64,000 bases of DNA from Ephemerocybe angulata (Eukaryota; Basidiomycota; Agaricomycetes; Agaricales; Psathyrellaceae): contig JAACJK010000059.1 in NCBI GenBank assembly GCA_013368325.1, positions 434,001 through 498,000 of the forward strand, written 5' to 3'. This document shows, one piece after another, positions 23,238-33,473 of the stretch. Numbering within the stretch: the first letter of the stretch is position 1; the number at the start of each line of letters is the position of its first letter. Position numbers and translations under genes: made by a program. The notes beneath the pieces were generated by a model. It saw nothing but the letters and a program-made list of their open reading frames with translations. It had not been told where the DNA came from and made no database searches.

Positions 23238-24121
23238 AGTGACAACTTAGTGGGACAGACTAGGGGTGGGAGATGATAAAAGAAGTTAGGAGAAAAGAGA
23301 GGGTCAGACGAGCTCTAATTACCCAGCAGGTGAGTCAGCGGTGGAGATGGAGGATCAGAGTCGGTCAGAGACCGAATGACATATCGCATTGGAAAGAAGA
23401 ACGAAGCCATTCGGACTCGCTCTCAACCGAGGCCTATCCTCTTGTAGGATGGACACAACCTCGAAGAAAACATTGGCGTTGCACATCGTTGCGTCATTGC
23501 CCCCAGAACGGATGAGTCGGTCGGCTGCGCATCGAGCGAAGGCGCAGTCGGCTGGAATTCGTTCATGATGGCCTCGACGTTCGGTTCATAAGGATTGAAA
23601 CACGAAAGCTTGACACAGTCTGATGAGCGGGGGAACGGAGGGGGCGGGGTCGAGGGACGAGAAGGAAGATGAGAAGTACAAGCCTTAAGTGCCTGCCCTG
23701 GTGTGCGATTGGTCCTAGATGTTGAGATCCGCGATTCGCGAAGCCGTTGACTCCACGTTGGCTTCAGGCTGGGGCCACGCCTTCGCTTCCGTCCTTGAAT
23801 AGGGAAACCAGGATGGGCACAGCTCAAGATGGAGCCAAAAGACGTCCACTGGTATCACATGGCGTCTCAGTAACAGTGTCCCTGTCTGTGGATGAGGTTA
23901 CATGGGCGCTTACCAGCATGATCACTCCAAGTTGCTGGACGGATCAAAATTAGCCGAGAAATGCCGAGCCGACGGGCTACGCAATAACATGTAACACCCG
24001 AACGCGTCCTTCCATCGGCGCAGTGACTTGGTCATTGCGCGCCGAAGCTACACGCAGTTCAATGGCATCTCCACAAATCCTATATAAGTCCGGCTGACAG
24101 GCATAACCCCCCATTCTACCA
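23238..24121. other. intergenic between divergent genes
   Basis: These 884 nt lie between the starts of the unrecognised minus-strand gene and a plus-strand membrane gene. A TATATAAG-like element at about 24080-24087, about 35 nt before the downstream ATG, may be its core promoter. Minus-strand open frames here (such as 23423-23827) are Pro/Ser-rich and unsupported. Confidence 0.4.
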
Positions 24122-24802
24122 ATGCACCCATTCCATCGCTACTGGTCTACAGCCTCAGGATCCTTCGACCAAATGCACCACCACTATCCCCGCTTCTACC
24201 GTGGGCCCTCGCGCCTCGTCTGGTTCGCCATCGGTGCTGCGGCAGCAACATGGTTCCACAAGAACAAAGAGAACATGGAATGTAATGCTAACGGATACTG
24301 CAAGACAGTCAAGGTCATTCATCACCCCGGGGACCGCACAGACGACGAACAGACCCAAAAGGTCTCCCGAACGGAAGAGCGGACCTGGAAGTGGGAGTGG
24401 CCCCCGAAGCACCAGAGACCCGAGGACTATCGCGCTGGGATCCCGGATCCTGTGCGACCGCAACCTCCTCAGCAACCTGCTCCACCCATGCAGCAGCAAT
24501 GGCCGCCCTGGGACTCCCATGTCGCCGACGATATCTTAGCCGACATGTCCAAGAAGGCGAGCGAGACTGTATGTACCCACCTTCACTGCTGCGCCACCCT
24601 CTCTCATCACATCTCTACGCCTTAGTTGACAGAACTCTCCAGCACCATAAATGCCTTCAATGCAGTATGTTTTTAACGCTAGTGGACCCCCTTCTGCTCA
24701 CTAACTCCACCTCAACAGAAGCTCGCAGAACGAGAGAAGGAGCGCAGGGAGATGGAGAGAAAGTGGGAAGAAGAACGCCGAAACCCTCCCAAGATAGTCT
24801 AA
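24122..24802 (+). CDS. small single-pass membrane protein with C-terminal coiled coil
   Basis: Three exons (24122-24568, 24626-24664, 24719-24802) give 189 aa. I do not recognise the family. Visible features: an aromatic/His-rich N terminus (MHPFHRYWSTASGSFDQMHH), one likely membrane helix at about residues 36-51 (RLVWFAIGAAAATWFHKNK), a charged, Trp-containing middle (RTWKWEWPPKHQRPEDYR), a Pro/Gln-rich linker, and a C-terminal Glu/Arg coiled coil (KLAEREKERREMERKWEEE). A basic flank after the helix suggests the C terminus faces the cytosol or the matrix; which membrane is unknown. The two introns are 57 and 54 nt and keep frame. A TATATAAG-like box lies just upstream. Mushroom genomes carry many such short proteins without a known function. 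Confidence 0.7.
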
Positions 24803-25100
24803 TAGCTCGCATCCCCCCATCTTTATGTTCAACTTCTCGTTTCCAATGGACCCAACTGTATAACAGCTATTCATCCTCTCCTTCGGTTTATTAATCCCTT
24901 CCTCATGAGAAACACCCATGAGCTCTCATCCACATTCATTACAGTTCTAATCGTCGTAAAGCCCATTGGCGTTCATGTATATACTCGTACAACGTCGTGG
25001 CATAACAAGGTATTCAAAACATAAAGATCGTAATCCAGACAAGAAGCAATTTTCACGAAAGACCACCGATACCCTACACCCTTCGACTTGGTGAAGCCAT

Positions 25101-26806
25101 TTACTTCTTTTCAGCAGTAGGAAGATCATCATCTTCTATCTTTTCATCGACAACTGGGATCTGAGCTTCGCTGGGCTTTGTATCAAGACCCTTTTCTTCG
25201 TCAACGGTTTCAGAGCGCGAGTCGTTGGGCTGGCCGCGCATGGTAACATAAGCGGGCGCTTGAGGGTCGAGGACACCCTGTTCTTCAGCTGTAGATGTGA
25301 TAGTAGATATTAGCGGGGACAAGAGAAACGGATGTGAATGGACTCACGAGTGGACACCCAGAAGTATACAATGAGGCCCACGATTATCACGACGAAGGAG
25401 ACGAAATACAGCCAGTATGGAGAATATTTCTGTCGAATTAGTTAGCCAAAGGAATGCCTCTTGAGAGTTGGGTTTACTCACATAAAGGAACAGGCCTACG
25501 GGACACCAAAAAAGTTAGGATTTATACTTAACTATGGCTGCTTGGATAAACGTACCAAATAGCAATCCGTAGAAGTCGCTCGAGAGCAGACTAAGATTGA
25601 AGTACGCCGAAGAGGTCATACGGTAGATCATCGGTGCCACGGTGTATAGGATGACCATAGCCGCAGTGAACGCAAAGATCAGGCCAATGATATCCCCTGT
25701 CCAAGGCACAGTTTTCATCTCTTTCCACTCCAGGGCCGAAGCTTGGATGCCGCCGATGAGGAAGCCCCACATGCCCATCTGGCCTATGACTTCGTACAGA
25801 GGTCGCTTGCGTACGAAGAACTCCTCGGTCGCATTACCTGTGCACATACGGGACATACAGACGTCAATGCATGGAAGGAAGAAAAGCATACGGACACGCA
25901 CAGAAGCCGTATAAAGTGGCGCCCGCGATCATCAAGGCATCTCCCTTTCCTCTGGCAACAGCTTCCCAGTCCTTCTGTGTGATCTGGTCAGAGGCGACAA
26001 GAAGACCCAAACCCGCGACGCAAATGAATACACCCTAAAACGCGATGGGTCAGTGATACGAGCGGTATCTGGCAAAAGGCGGGCACTTACAAGGATCTGG
26101 GTCCAATGGTATCGTACGCGGAGGTATACCCAGGAGAAGAACAGGCACACAGGGATCGCCCACGCGTCTAGCAGCATGCAGGAGAGAAGGTCGGTGTACT
26201 GGTAGGCCTTGACCACCATAAAGTTGGCCTCTACGTCGCACGCCGCAAGTATAAAGTACTTCCATCCATCCCGAAGTAACATGTTCCCCCATCCCTTGAA
26301 CCCATCTGGGGAGAGTATCAAAACCGGAAACGTGAAGCGTAGAAGCAAGGGAGACGCACATTTGTAAATGGTGTATGGGGTGTAGACAATGAACAACGTA
26401 AAGTAACTACATTCAGAATAGCATTAGTAAAAAGCGCCGGCAATCCGATAAGATAAAGTACTGACAGGAAGAATCCTTGAGATGTACTCAACGTCCATCC
26501 CCTATTGACGAGCTCGGTCGTGCTAACGTTCGTGCAGGTAATGCACAGCGAAACCAGCTGTCCGGCCAAGAGCGCGAGCACGAAACGACGAGTCCAGATA
26601 CTCCTCCATCGCGCCGCAAAGCTGCTGAAGAAGTCCTTGGAGGACGTCCAAACAATGGGCGGGCGCGCCGGGGCTGTAGCGGCGGGGATAGACGTGACAC
26701 TGCTCCCCGCCTTCTCGTCGACCTTCTCGTCGATCGGACTCGACTCGACGTCGCGGTTCGGGAACGCGGTCGTCGTAATCTCCCCCACCGGCGGTGTGCT
26801 GGTCAT
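25101..26806 (-). CDS. SLC35F-type solute carrier (nucleotide-sugar/thiamine transporter-like)
   Basis: Eight exons (26806-26466, 26406-26360, 26305-26091, 26034-25902, 25837-25556, 25495-25482, 25429-25348, 25288-25101) encode 433 aa with about ten membrane helices. The SLC35F (formerly DUF914) signature is clear: YGFKGWGNMLLRDGWKYF, AACDVEANFMVVKAYQYTD, LLSCMLLDAWAIPVCLFFSW, and NATEEFFVRKRPLYEVIGQ. Members are drug/metabolite-transporter-fold proteins of endomembranes; substrates are mostly unproven. The N-terminal 60 residues are a Ser/Thr/Glu-rich cytosolic tail and the C-terminal 60 are acidic (KIEDDDLPTAEKK). The sixth exon is only 14 nt, coding GLFLY inside a membrane helix, and an open frame results only when it is included. 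Confidence 0.88.
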
Positions 26807-27215
26807 TGTGAGGGTGGCGAAGAAAGAAAAGGAAGGAAAGCCAAGGCTGTCGCTTAGCTATTCTCCATCGCGCATAATAAACATATCCTTGACAAGGGGG
26901 TTCTACTCAATCACAGTGTGAAGGACGGTTACAAAATTTCCATTGGGTTAGCGTGGTGCGAGATAAGATTAGATTGATCGGATCAGGCCAAGCGCCCCCG
27001 CCACGCGTGAGCTCCCCTGTCCTTGGCGTCCATCACATGGCCATGTCCATTGCCCCTCTCTCCTGCTCTCCCACTGGCAATTGAGTCGATGTCGTGAAGG
27101 TCTGTCAAAGGTATTCGGTAGAATGGTATGTTGAGCTTGTTGGCGTGCCTGATCTAAGGCACCCGACAACCTTGGCGTCCTCGGTGGACCAGGAACCCCA
27201 AGGGACCTGCCAGTA
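26807..27215. other. intergenic, upstream of SLC35F gene
   Basis: These 409 nt hold the promoter of the SLC35F gene and the 3' side of the next minus-strand gene. A TATAAT-like stretch (about 26871-26886) lies near the SLC35F start. No other gene is seen. Confidence 0.4.
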
Positions 27216-28147
27216 CTACGGGGACGGGATGGGTAGACTTTCGGGGATGGAGTCGAAAGATGCGACGCTACTGGAAGCGCTGTGGAAAGATGCAACGCTA
27301 TTGGAAGCGCTGGTGTTGTCAGATTGAGGAGGGGTGCTCTGAAGGGAGTCTTGGTTCTGCAGCGGTGTCCTGGGCGCCTGCGGAACGACAGCACCGTCGT
27401 AAGGATTGGCCGAACTGGTGATAACTTGAAGAGAGCGGGGATATCTGTCCTGTGGGATCGGCGGTCGTTCTGGGACAGTGATTCTCGTAGGACGCTCCGG
27501 TAGTGCTTCCTCTGTGCGCTTATTGTACTCCTTGATACTGTGGGCCTCGGAAATCGCGAACATCACTGCGGGAGAAATGATGTAGAGGGAAAAAAGGATC
27601 GAGAGTACTTTCATCGATGTCGCTTCTTGGTCGTACGCGTACGCTGTAAGGAGCACGAGTAGGGACAGTATCCCGAGGACAAAAGAGATATACCCTAAAC
27701 GGGAGATATAAGACCATCAGCAATCTGGCTCATCCGACAGGGTGGCGTTTTGGACGTACAGTGCACAAGTAACCAATGCCATTTAGCGCCTCCCCCGAAA
27801 TGCTGCAGCAGCTTTAGCGCCGTGCTGAATTCCTTGTCTTCCTTTGTTTTGATAAGGGAGGCAGCATGATACTGTATCTCCCCCAGGCCATCGATGAGGA
27901 TGAAACCGCTGATGGTCGCGCCGATGTTGAAGAACACCGCTGAATAGCAGAGGACGACGATAGCTTCACGCGTTCGGGACGATCCGTCTTTGTAGCTCCC
28001 ATCGTCCTTGAAGAAGCCATAGAGTTGTGCGGCGACACCGGCAAGAAGACCGGACTGGGGTCGATAGGAGTGAGCTACATCCTCGCAAAGGGATGTACGA
28101 GAAGCGCACCACGACCGCCGCACTCTGGAATGTTGTTTGCCATCCAT
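27216..28147 (-). CDS. hypothetical multi-pass membrane protein with Ser/Pro-rich tail
   Basis: Two exons (28147-27760, 27694-27216) give 288 aa if the in-frame ATG at 28147 is the start. I do not recognise the family by name. Four hydrophobic segments are visible: SGLLAGVAAQLYGFF, AIVVLCYSAVFFNIGATISG, WYISFVLGILSLLVLLTAY and VLSILFSLYIISPAVMFAIS. The loop between helices 2 and 3 is charged; the C-terminal 110 residues are Pro/Ser-rich and probably cytosolic (PERPTRITVPERPPIPQ). The pattern resembles the uncharacterised four-helix membrane proteins common in Agaricomycetes. The first 30 residues (MDGKQHSRVRRSW...) look unlike a membrane-protein N terminus. A CAG acceptor at 28055 just before SGLLAG suggests the true first exon may lie further upstream (28.2-28.5 kb). 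Confidence 0.6.
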
Positions 28148-28693
28148 CCCTAACCGACCTCACTGTGGAGGGTAGATCATCTGGGAATTGGTGTAGGTGA
28201 CGGAATTGCTATATCTCGTGGGCAATCACTCACAGTCAGGATTGAAAATTGCAGGGGTTAGCTTTGCTCGATTCTTTCTTGAAGATGAAGATGAGACCAG
28301 TGTTGGGGCCATAGTTGAGGTCGATGTTTCCAGAGAAGGATCCCGAAGCCACAAAGAAGTGCTGGAAATGAACTTGAAGCGCACAGGGGAAAGCACAGGT
28401 TCGGGCAAACATCGCAGATGACAGCCATGAGGCACCAAAAGGATGGGGTAGTGTGGCAAAGGAACTCAGAAATGCCCTTGGGAAAGATGTCAGCATCTTT
28501 GTCTCCTTTGTTGTCCATTGTGGGCGCCAAATGACATAGGTCTCGTGCTCGTGGAGTCCCCGGTACTCACGGCATCTTGGTGCCCTGCGTGGCAGGAGAG
28601 CGGTGCGTTACCGAAGCTAGATCCCACCAAAAAAAAAAAAAAAAAAAAAAAAAAGGAGAATGGGTCAGTAGTTGACCCGCATTTTTCAACTGC
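28148..28693. other. unresolved upstream region with A27 tract
   Basis: The minus strand at 28530-28236 has open frames in all three phases, one beginning MLTSFPRAFLSSFATL and hydrophobic, ending near a good GTGAGT donor at about 28232. It may be the missing 5' exon of the membrane gene or a separate small gene; I could not settle the frame. A run of 27 A occurs at 28629-28655. Confidence 0.35.
28629..28655 (+). repeat. poly(A) homopolymer, 27 nt
   Basis: There are 27 consecutive A residues, 39 nt before the MITE's left target duplication. It could be a mononucleotide microsatellite or the relic of a retroposed poly(A) tail. Confidence 0.9.
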
Positions 28694-29170
28694 TAAGAGC
28701 TCGTTCGGCGACGAAAATACGAAGCTATTCGTATTTTGATGCCGGAGATATTTCGACGAATGCGGTACCCGCACTGTCCGGTGCTGGTCCGGTGATGTGT
28801 TGAGCGGGATGGCTCGTTTCGCCACTCTGACTGACCATAATCCCCCGTACTTGTGGCAGCAAGTAGGAAGTATAGGGGTATAAATCAGGATTAAGGAATA
28901 TATAGAGACATATTGCAGCCTTCCTTTTCTCATGGTTTGAATCAATGAGTTACGAGTCAGACAATCCACTGCAAACACATCCCAATAGACAGACCATTAT
29001 TGAAGAATCGCCCTCAACTTCAAGTTGCTCCGGATTCGCAGGGAATCACTCAGACCTGGTCCAGAGAACGCCACGGGTGACCGTGATATGGCGGGATACC
29101 ATTTCCGTCGAAATATCTCCGGCATCAAAATACGAATAGCTTCGTATTTTCGTCGCCGAACGAGCTCTAA
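28694..29170. mobile_element. MITE with 62-bp TIRs and TAA target duplication (PIF/Harbinger-like)
   Basis: The element spans 28697-29167 (471 bp). Its ends, 28697-28758 and 29106-29167, are perfect inverted repeats of 62 bp beginning GAGCTCGTTCGGCGACG. Both ends are flanked by TAA (28694-28696 and 29168-29170), a 3-bp target duplication that fits the TWA preference of PIF/Harbinger transposases. Weaker inverted similarity continues inward for about 25 bp. Each TIR also contains its own 10-bp-stem hairpin (28714-28737). No transposase domain is encoded, so the element is non-autonomous. TIRs without a single mismatch suggest recent insertion. The superfamily is inferred from the target-site size. 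Confidence 0.85.
28945..29139 (+). other. short ORF inside the MITE, possible gene remnant
   Basis: A 64-codon frame starts at an ATG preceded by a CT-rich leader and a TATAAAT box (28879-28885), and stops inside the right TIR. It begins MSYESDNPLQTHPNRQT and is Ser/Thr-rich, with no recognised domain. It may be the truncated first exon of the parental autonomous element, or chance. Confidence 0.3.
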
Positions 29171-32100
29171 ATCCTTCATTTAGTTGCAACATGCCCGAGT
29201 TGGGCGCCTAAGTAACTTCCCAGTAATCCGTTGACGGAATCTGATGATGATATTCACCGGCGTTATATGGTTTATCGACCACGCCTCGTCCAATGCCCCG
29301 TGTCAAGCCATCTCAAGCGACAAGATGCGGTTATAACGCGGTATGTACATTGCACCTTGACACATCCGCGTATCCTGAGTCGGCGACCTCGCAAGACCCA
29401 CCATTAGTCCTCGAACCTCGACCCCACAACCAAACTCCGGAGAGCCAGAAATAAAACGCCTCCCAACTCCAGGAGACTTCTATCATCATAGATCCCAGAA
29501 TCAGTAACGTGCTTCGAATGCTAGGCATACAACATCCTGGCTATGGGGTTCTGTTGCAGACTGATACCAGCTGATACCCTTAGGATTTTCAAATATACCT
29601 CCATTTGCTAGCAATCATCCAAGAGCCAGATGAGCGGTATTTATGTATAATGAAGCCGAGCCGCAAGCCGCGGCAATCTCGGTGGCTCACCGTATGTCTG
29701 AAAACTCAAATCGTATGGCTACTATGTAGAGAAAGGGAAAAAATGGGAGCACATGAAAAGATGTCGTGCTTTTTGGAGCAATCCGTTGAAGCACATCAGG
29801 CCGCAGCCTTGCGCCAATAGTTGGGACAAACAGAGCTCCGCGATAAGCGCCCAGTTACCTGTTATTAGTAAGTAATCGTTTACCTTTTTGGTATCCAGAT
29901 CCTGAGCCACTTGGTCGTAAACATAGATGAGAGCGAGTGTAACCCACATACGGGCGGATAGAATTGGCTTCTCAATATCTACTTGACATGCCCGGGAATC
30001 TTTGAAAAGCTCGCACTACTTCCAGTACTTCAGCCGCGTTGCCGGCCGACACATAGTTTGCTCCTGTCCTCACCACAAAATCAAGGATATGTCATCAGTG
30101 GGGTCCCGGCTCTCCTAGCTTCAGGATCCAGAGCACAGGAAGGACTCCGACCGAGATGTCCCCTCATTCGAGGTTCAAATAATCACGAAGCAAATACCTA
30201 TACCGAAGTTAGTCCTGCCAGCCCCTCATTTCACCATCACAAGTCCCGAAGAATTTCGTAGATACCCCTCCAGGTTTGGAATAGAGTGGACTGGGGTAAT
30301 GAATGGTCACAGCTGGAGGACGGTATCATGCTATCGACTGCGCAAATACCTCATGTCTTCAATATAGAAAAGTATTGCGGGCTTCAGCGGGCGCCCCGCC
30401 CCAAATTTTGGCAGGGACCCAGCCGGCAGGCACGGATCCTCATAACAGGAAAGCAGAAAGAGCCATCCCCTAGTCCACCTGACGCCCACACCACCGACGA
30501 CGGAAGGCATCGTCCATATCATTGACACATCCCTCAACTATGGTCCAACGGAGATGGAGGGTGGGTCGCCATCGTATTGGCCAGATCTGACGGGCCCGTC
30601 CCTGTGCTTCGATGAAAATCCTCGCCGGGCCAAATTTGACAAAGGAGGTAATCGGTGTTATGCTTGTTACCGCGGAGCAAGACCAAGACATCTGGATACT
30701 CTATGTGGTAAGTTACTTGACCCTGTTAGCCTGCCGACAACATACCGTCATTGTATCTCCTTATCATTGACAGAAGCGGCCTCGATTTTGGCATGAGAAG
30801 ACAACCTCGGCAAGCGGGTTCGGTGGCCGCCCGACGTCCGACAGGCCTCCGTCCAGAGCCCGGCCCCTCGCCGAGCAGGGCTCAAAACAGCAATCGCAAG
30901 CGCAGATCCGATGGACCAAGGTAAGAAAGAGTAACTTGTTTTAAAACATCGTGGCCGGTACGCAAGGAGAGGTGGGTTCATTCGTGAAAAGACACGGCTT
31001 CTTTCTTCCAGGATGCACATTTGGCTTGGAAAAAAAGCGCTGAAGGTGTTTCATGCACACCGATGAGCTCGCGATTCGCGCGAAGGATAGGCGCCGAAGA
31101 ATTTTGGTCAAGGCAAACGATCCCAGTGGGTAGAGCCGCATATAGTACCCTGCGTTCACAAACGTAAGTGTTGTCAAGGGATATATCAGACAGGCAAAGC
31201 TGGGTGCGGAGGTGGATCAAAGGGCAGAGAGTACAAGACTATCTTGCCCCACAGATATGTAAGGCTTTCAAACGGCGAGAAAAAGCGCAGAATCCAAGAT
31301 AGGTGTCCAGAGAACATATCTCATCCCTTTCTGGCTGAACATCCGGCGCTAGGAAGGGGCAGGCAATGCATCTACCATTTTAGGCGCCCAGAGTATCCAT
31401 CGTTAGTCATCGCCACAAAGGGACTGTCCAGACTCTTCTGACCAATTGTCGTTTCTTTCTAGACTAAAAAGACGCTGGTTCCACACGAGCAGCTTAGCGA
31501 GTACCGAGATTCCATGGACGTCGAAGTCCAATCAAAATAGCAAGGGGTGAAGATGAGGCCAGGTCGCAGCCTCACCTTGGGGACAACGAGCAAAAGTTGG
31601 GTATATGTAGCACACCCAATTCGGTCTCCGGGAGATGGTTTCCGGGTAACATGCTCGGAGGGTATCTGGAAAACACTTCGCGTCAAGATAGGACATTGTA
31701 TGTATACCAGTAGAGAACAGGACTGTACGATCCACGTTCTACGAGCCTGTCATTGGAGCCCCACTGATGTACTTCCGCCGAGTTCGCGGTGCTATAGGAG
31801 TACTAGATTGTCAGCACTGTGGCCCTCCAGCAGTGGCAGAAGAATCTTGAAAGAGCGAGCATTGTTCAAAATCAGAATCCAGATCCAAGGTTACCGGTAA
31901 AGTTGCCAGGCAGCCAGTGGTCGTGGCCCAAGGTACTATGCCGTAATTGAACAAAAAGAGATTAGACCGTTCTCTGGTCGAAATAGAGCTTCCAGAGTCC
32001 GAGTCGGTGAATGAGAGATCCTGTCTGGCTATCGGTCGGTGTGGGTTTCCGACAAAGCCGTTATAGCATCGTAACACCGACCCGGATACCAGATCCCAAC

Positions 32101-32338
32101 CAGTTAATTGCGCATGTCAGTCCCCCGTAGCGGGCACGAAGATCCATGCAAGTAGCACCAGAAAGAACCAGAGCCAGTAGTAAGTGTGACGGTGAGAGAA
32201 AAGGGCCCGCTGCGCAGCGCGACTGGATATAGCTGAGTTTGAAACGCGCCTCACAGCACAACAGTGACGCCAACATCCGTTCGCACCATGGTCTGTCCCG
32301 CTCACCCCTGATACCACCGACCACCCTACTGATCATTC
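29171..32338. other. gene-poor 3.2-kb stretch
   Basis: No open frame longer than about 120 codons and no spliceable gene is evident on either strand. Motifs of transposases, reverse transcriptases or tRNAs were not recognised. It could be degraded repeat DNA. The last 200 nt hold the VMA10 promoter. Confidence 0.4.
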
Positions 32339-32980
32339 ATGGCCAACGCTCTCAAGTCCGCGCAGCAGTCGCAGAGCATCCAGACCCTCCTCGAGGCGGA
32401 GAAGGAGGCGTCCAAGATCGTCCAGCAGGCTCGGCAATGTAAGACATCCCAATTCCATCCCATCTTGCCCATTTCCTATCCCTGTGCACATTGCACGACT
32501 TTGAGACCGCACCGTGATTGTACTCGGACCGCAATAGTGGAGTAACGAGAATGACTAACGCCAACCGCCACCTGCTCTGTTAGATCGTGTCCAGAAGCTG
32601 AAAGACGCCAGAGCCGAAGCTTCGAAGGAGATCGAGGCGTACAAGAAGTCCAAGGACGACGAGTTCAAGGCCTTTGAATCATCTGTGCGTGAGCCATATT
32701 GCACGCCATTTACCACTTTCTGACAGTCAGCACCGCAATGCCAATCCACCACCCTCCAATCCCCGTTCGATATCCTTATCATCCTCCGTACCTACACCAA
32801 TAGCACGCCGGTGTAACCTCCATCGCCCAAACGAATGTCGACAAGGACACAGAAGAGAAGCTCTCCGCAATCACAGACGCCTACAACAGCCACAAGGATG
32901 CTGTCACCAAGAAACTCCTCGACCGCGTCGTCCTCGTCCACAACGAGCTGCACCGAAACCTCAAGAAGGTAGACGCCTAA
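32339..32980 (+). CDS. VMA10: V-type H+-ATPase subunit G
   Basis: Three exons (32339-32438, 32584-32684, 32804-32980) give 125 aa, the normal size for subunit G. It forms, with subunit E, the peripheral stalks that hold the V1 sector of the vacuolar proton pump. The highly conserved N-terminal helix is plain: SQSIQTLLEAEKEASKIVQQ, then ARQYRVQKLKDARAEASKEI, then YKKSKDDEFKAFE. The rest is a continuous coiled coil (DKDTEEKLSAITDAYNSHKD) ending in VLVHNELHRNLKKVDA. Introns of 145 and 119 nt are longer than the local norm of about 55 nt. The start is the ATG that begins the conserved helix. Confidence 0.93.
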
Positions 32981-33473
32981 TATCAAACCATTGCCGTACT
33001 AGTGCAATACATACCACATCATGATTCAGCCAGAGTCCAAGTCACCCTGGTAGAGACCATCCGACGGGTTACAATACACTTTCGTAGTTGTTGGTCGCAG
33101 TAATAAGAGTTACAAAGGGGTAGTAGATCTACGTGGTATCATAGGGGTCCATGTGTGATGGATGGATGTGGTCGTGGTGAGAGAGAGGGCTACATTTAGC
33201 TAGCTAGCATGGTACGTAAAAAAGTCGTGAATGGATTCAGCGCAAGGTGCATCTACTACCTACGTGCAAGAATGATGAGTCGAAACCGAAACTGTGAAAC
33301 GAAGGGATGAGGGGTGTGTGCAAGAGGTCAAGGACGAGGAGGAACAAAAAATGCAAGCAATGTAATGAATAATTAAACGGACCAGAGGCGGCGGCCGAAC
33401 GAGGTATATGGGGGGAAAGAGGACCAAAAATACAGAACTGGATTGGGGATGGAGGGACAGGGTAAAAGTGGTG
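32981..33473. other. convergent 3' intergenic region
   Basis: This lies between the 3' ends of VMA10 and the Zn2Cys6 gene and presumably holds both 3' UTRs. No gene is seen. Confidence 0.5.

Noticed and set aside
28694..29170. Interpretation of the inverted repeats as a long hairpin RNA gene
   Set aside because: The TAA duplications at both ends fit a transposon insertion better.
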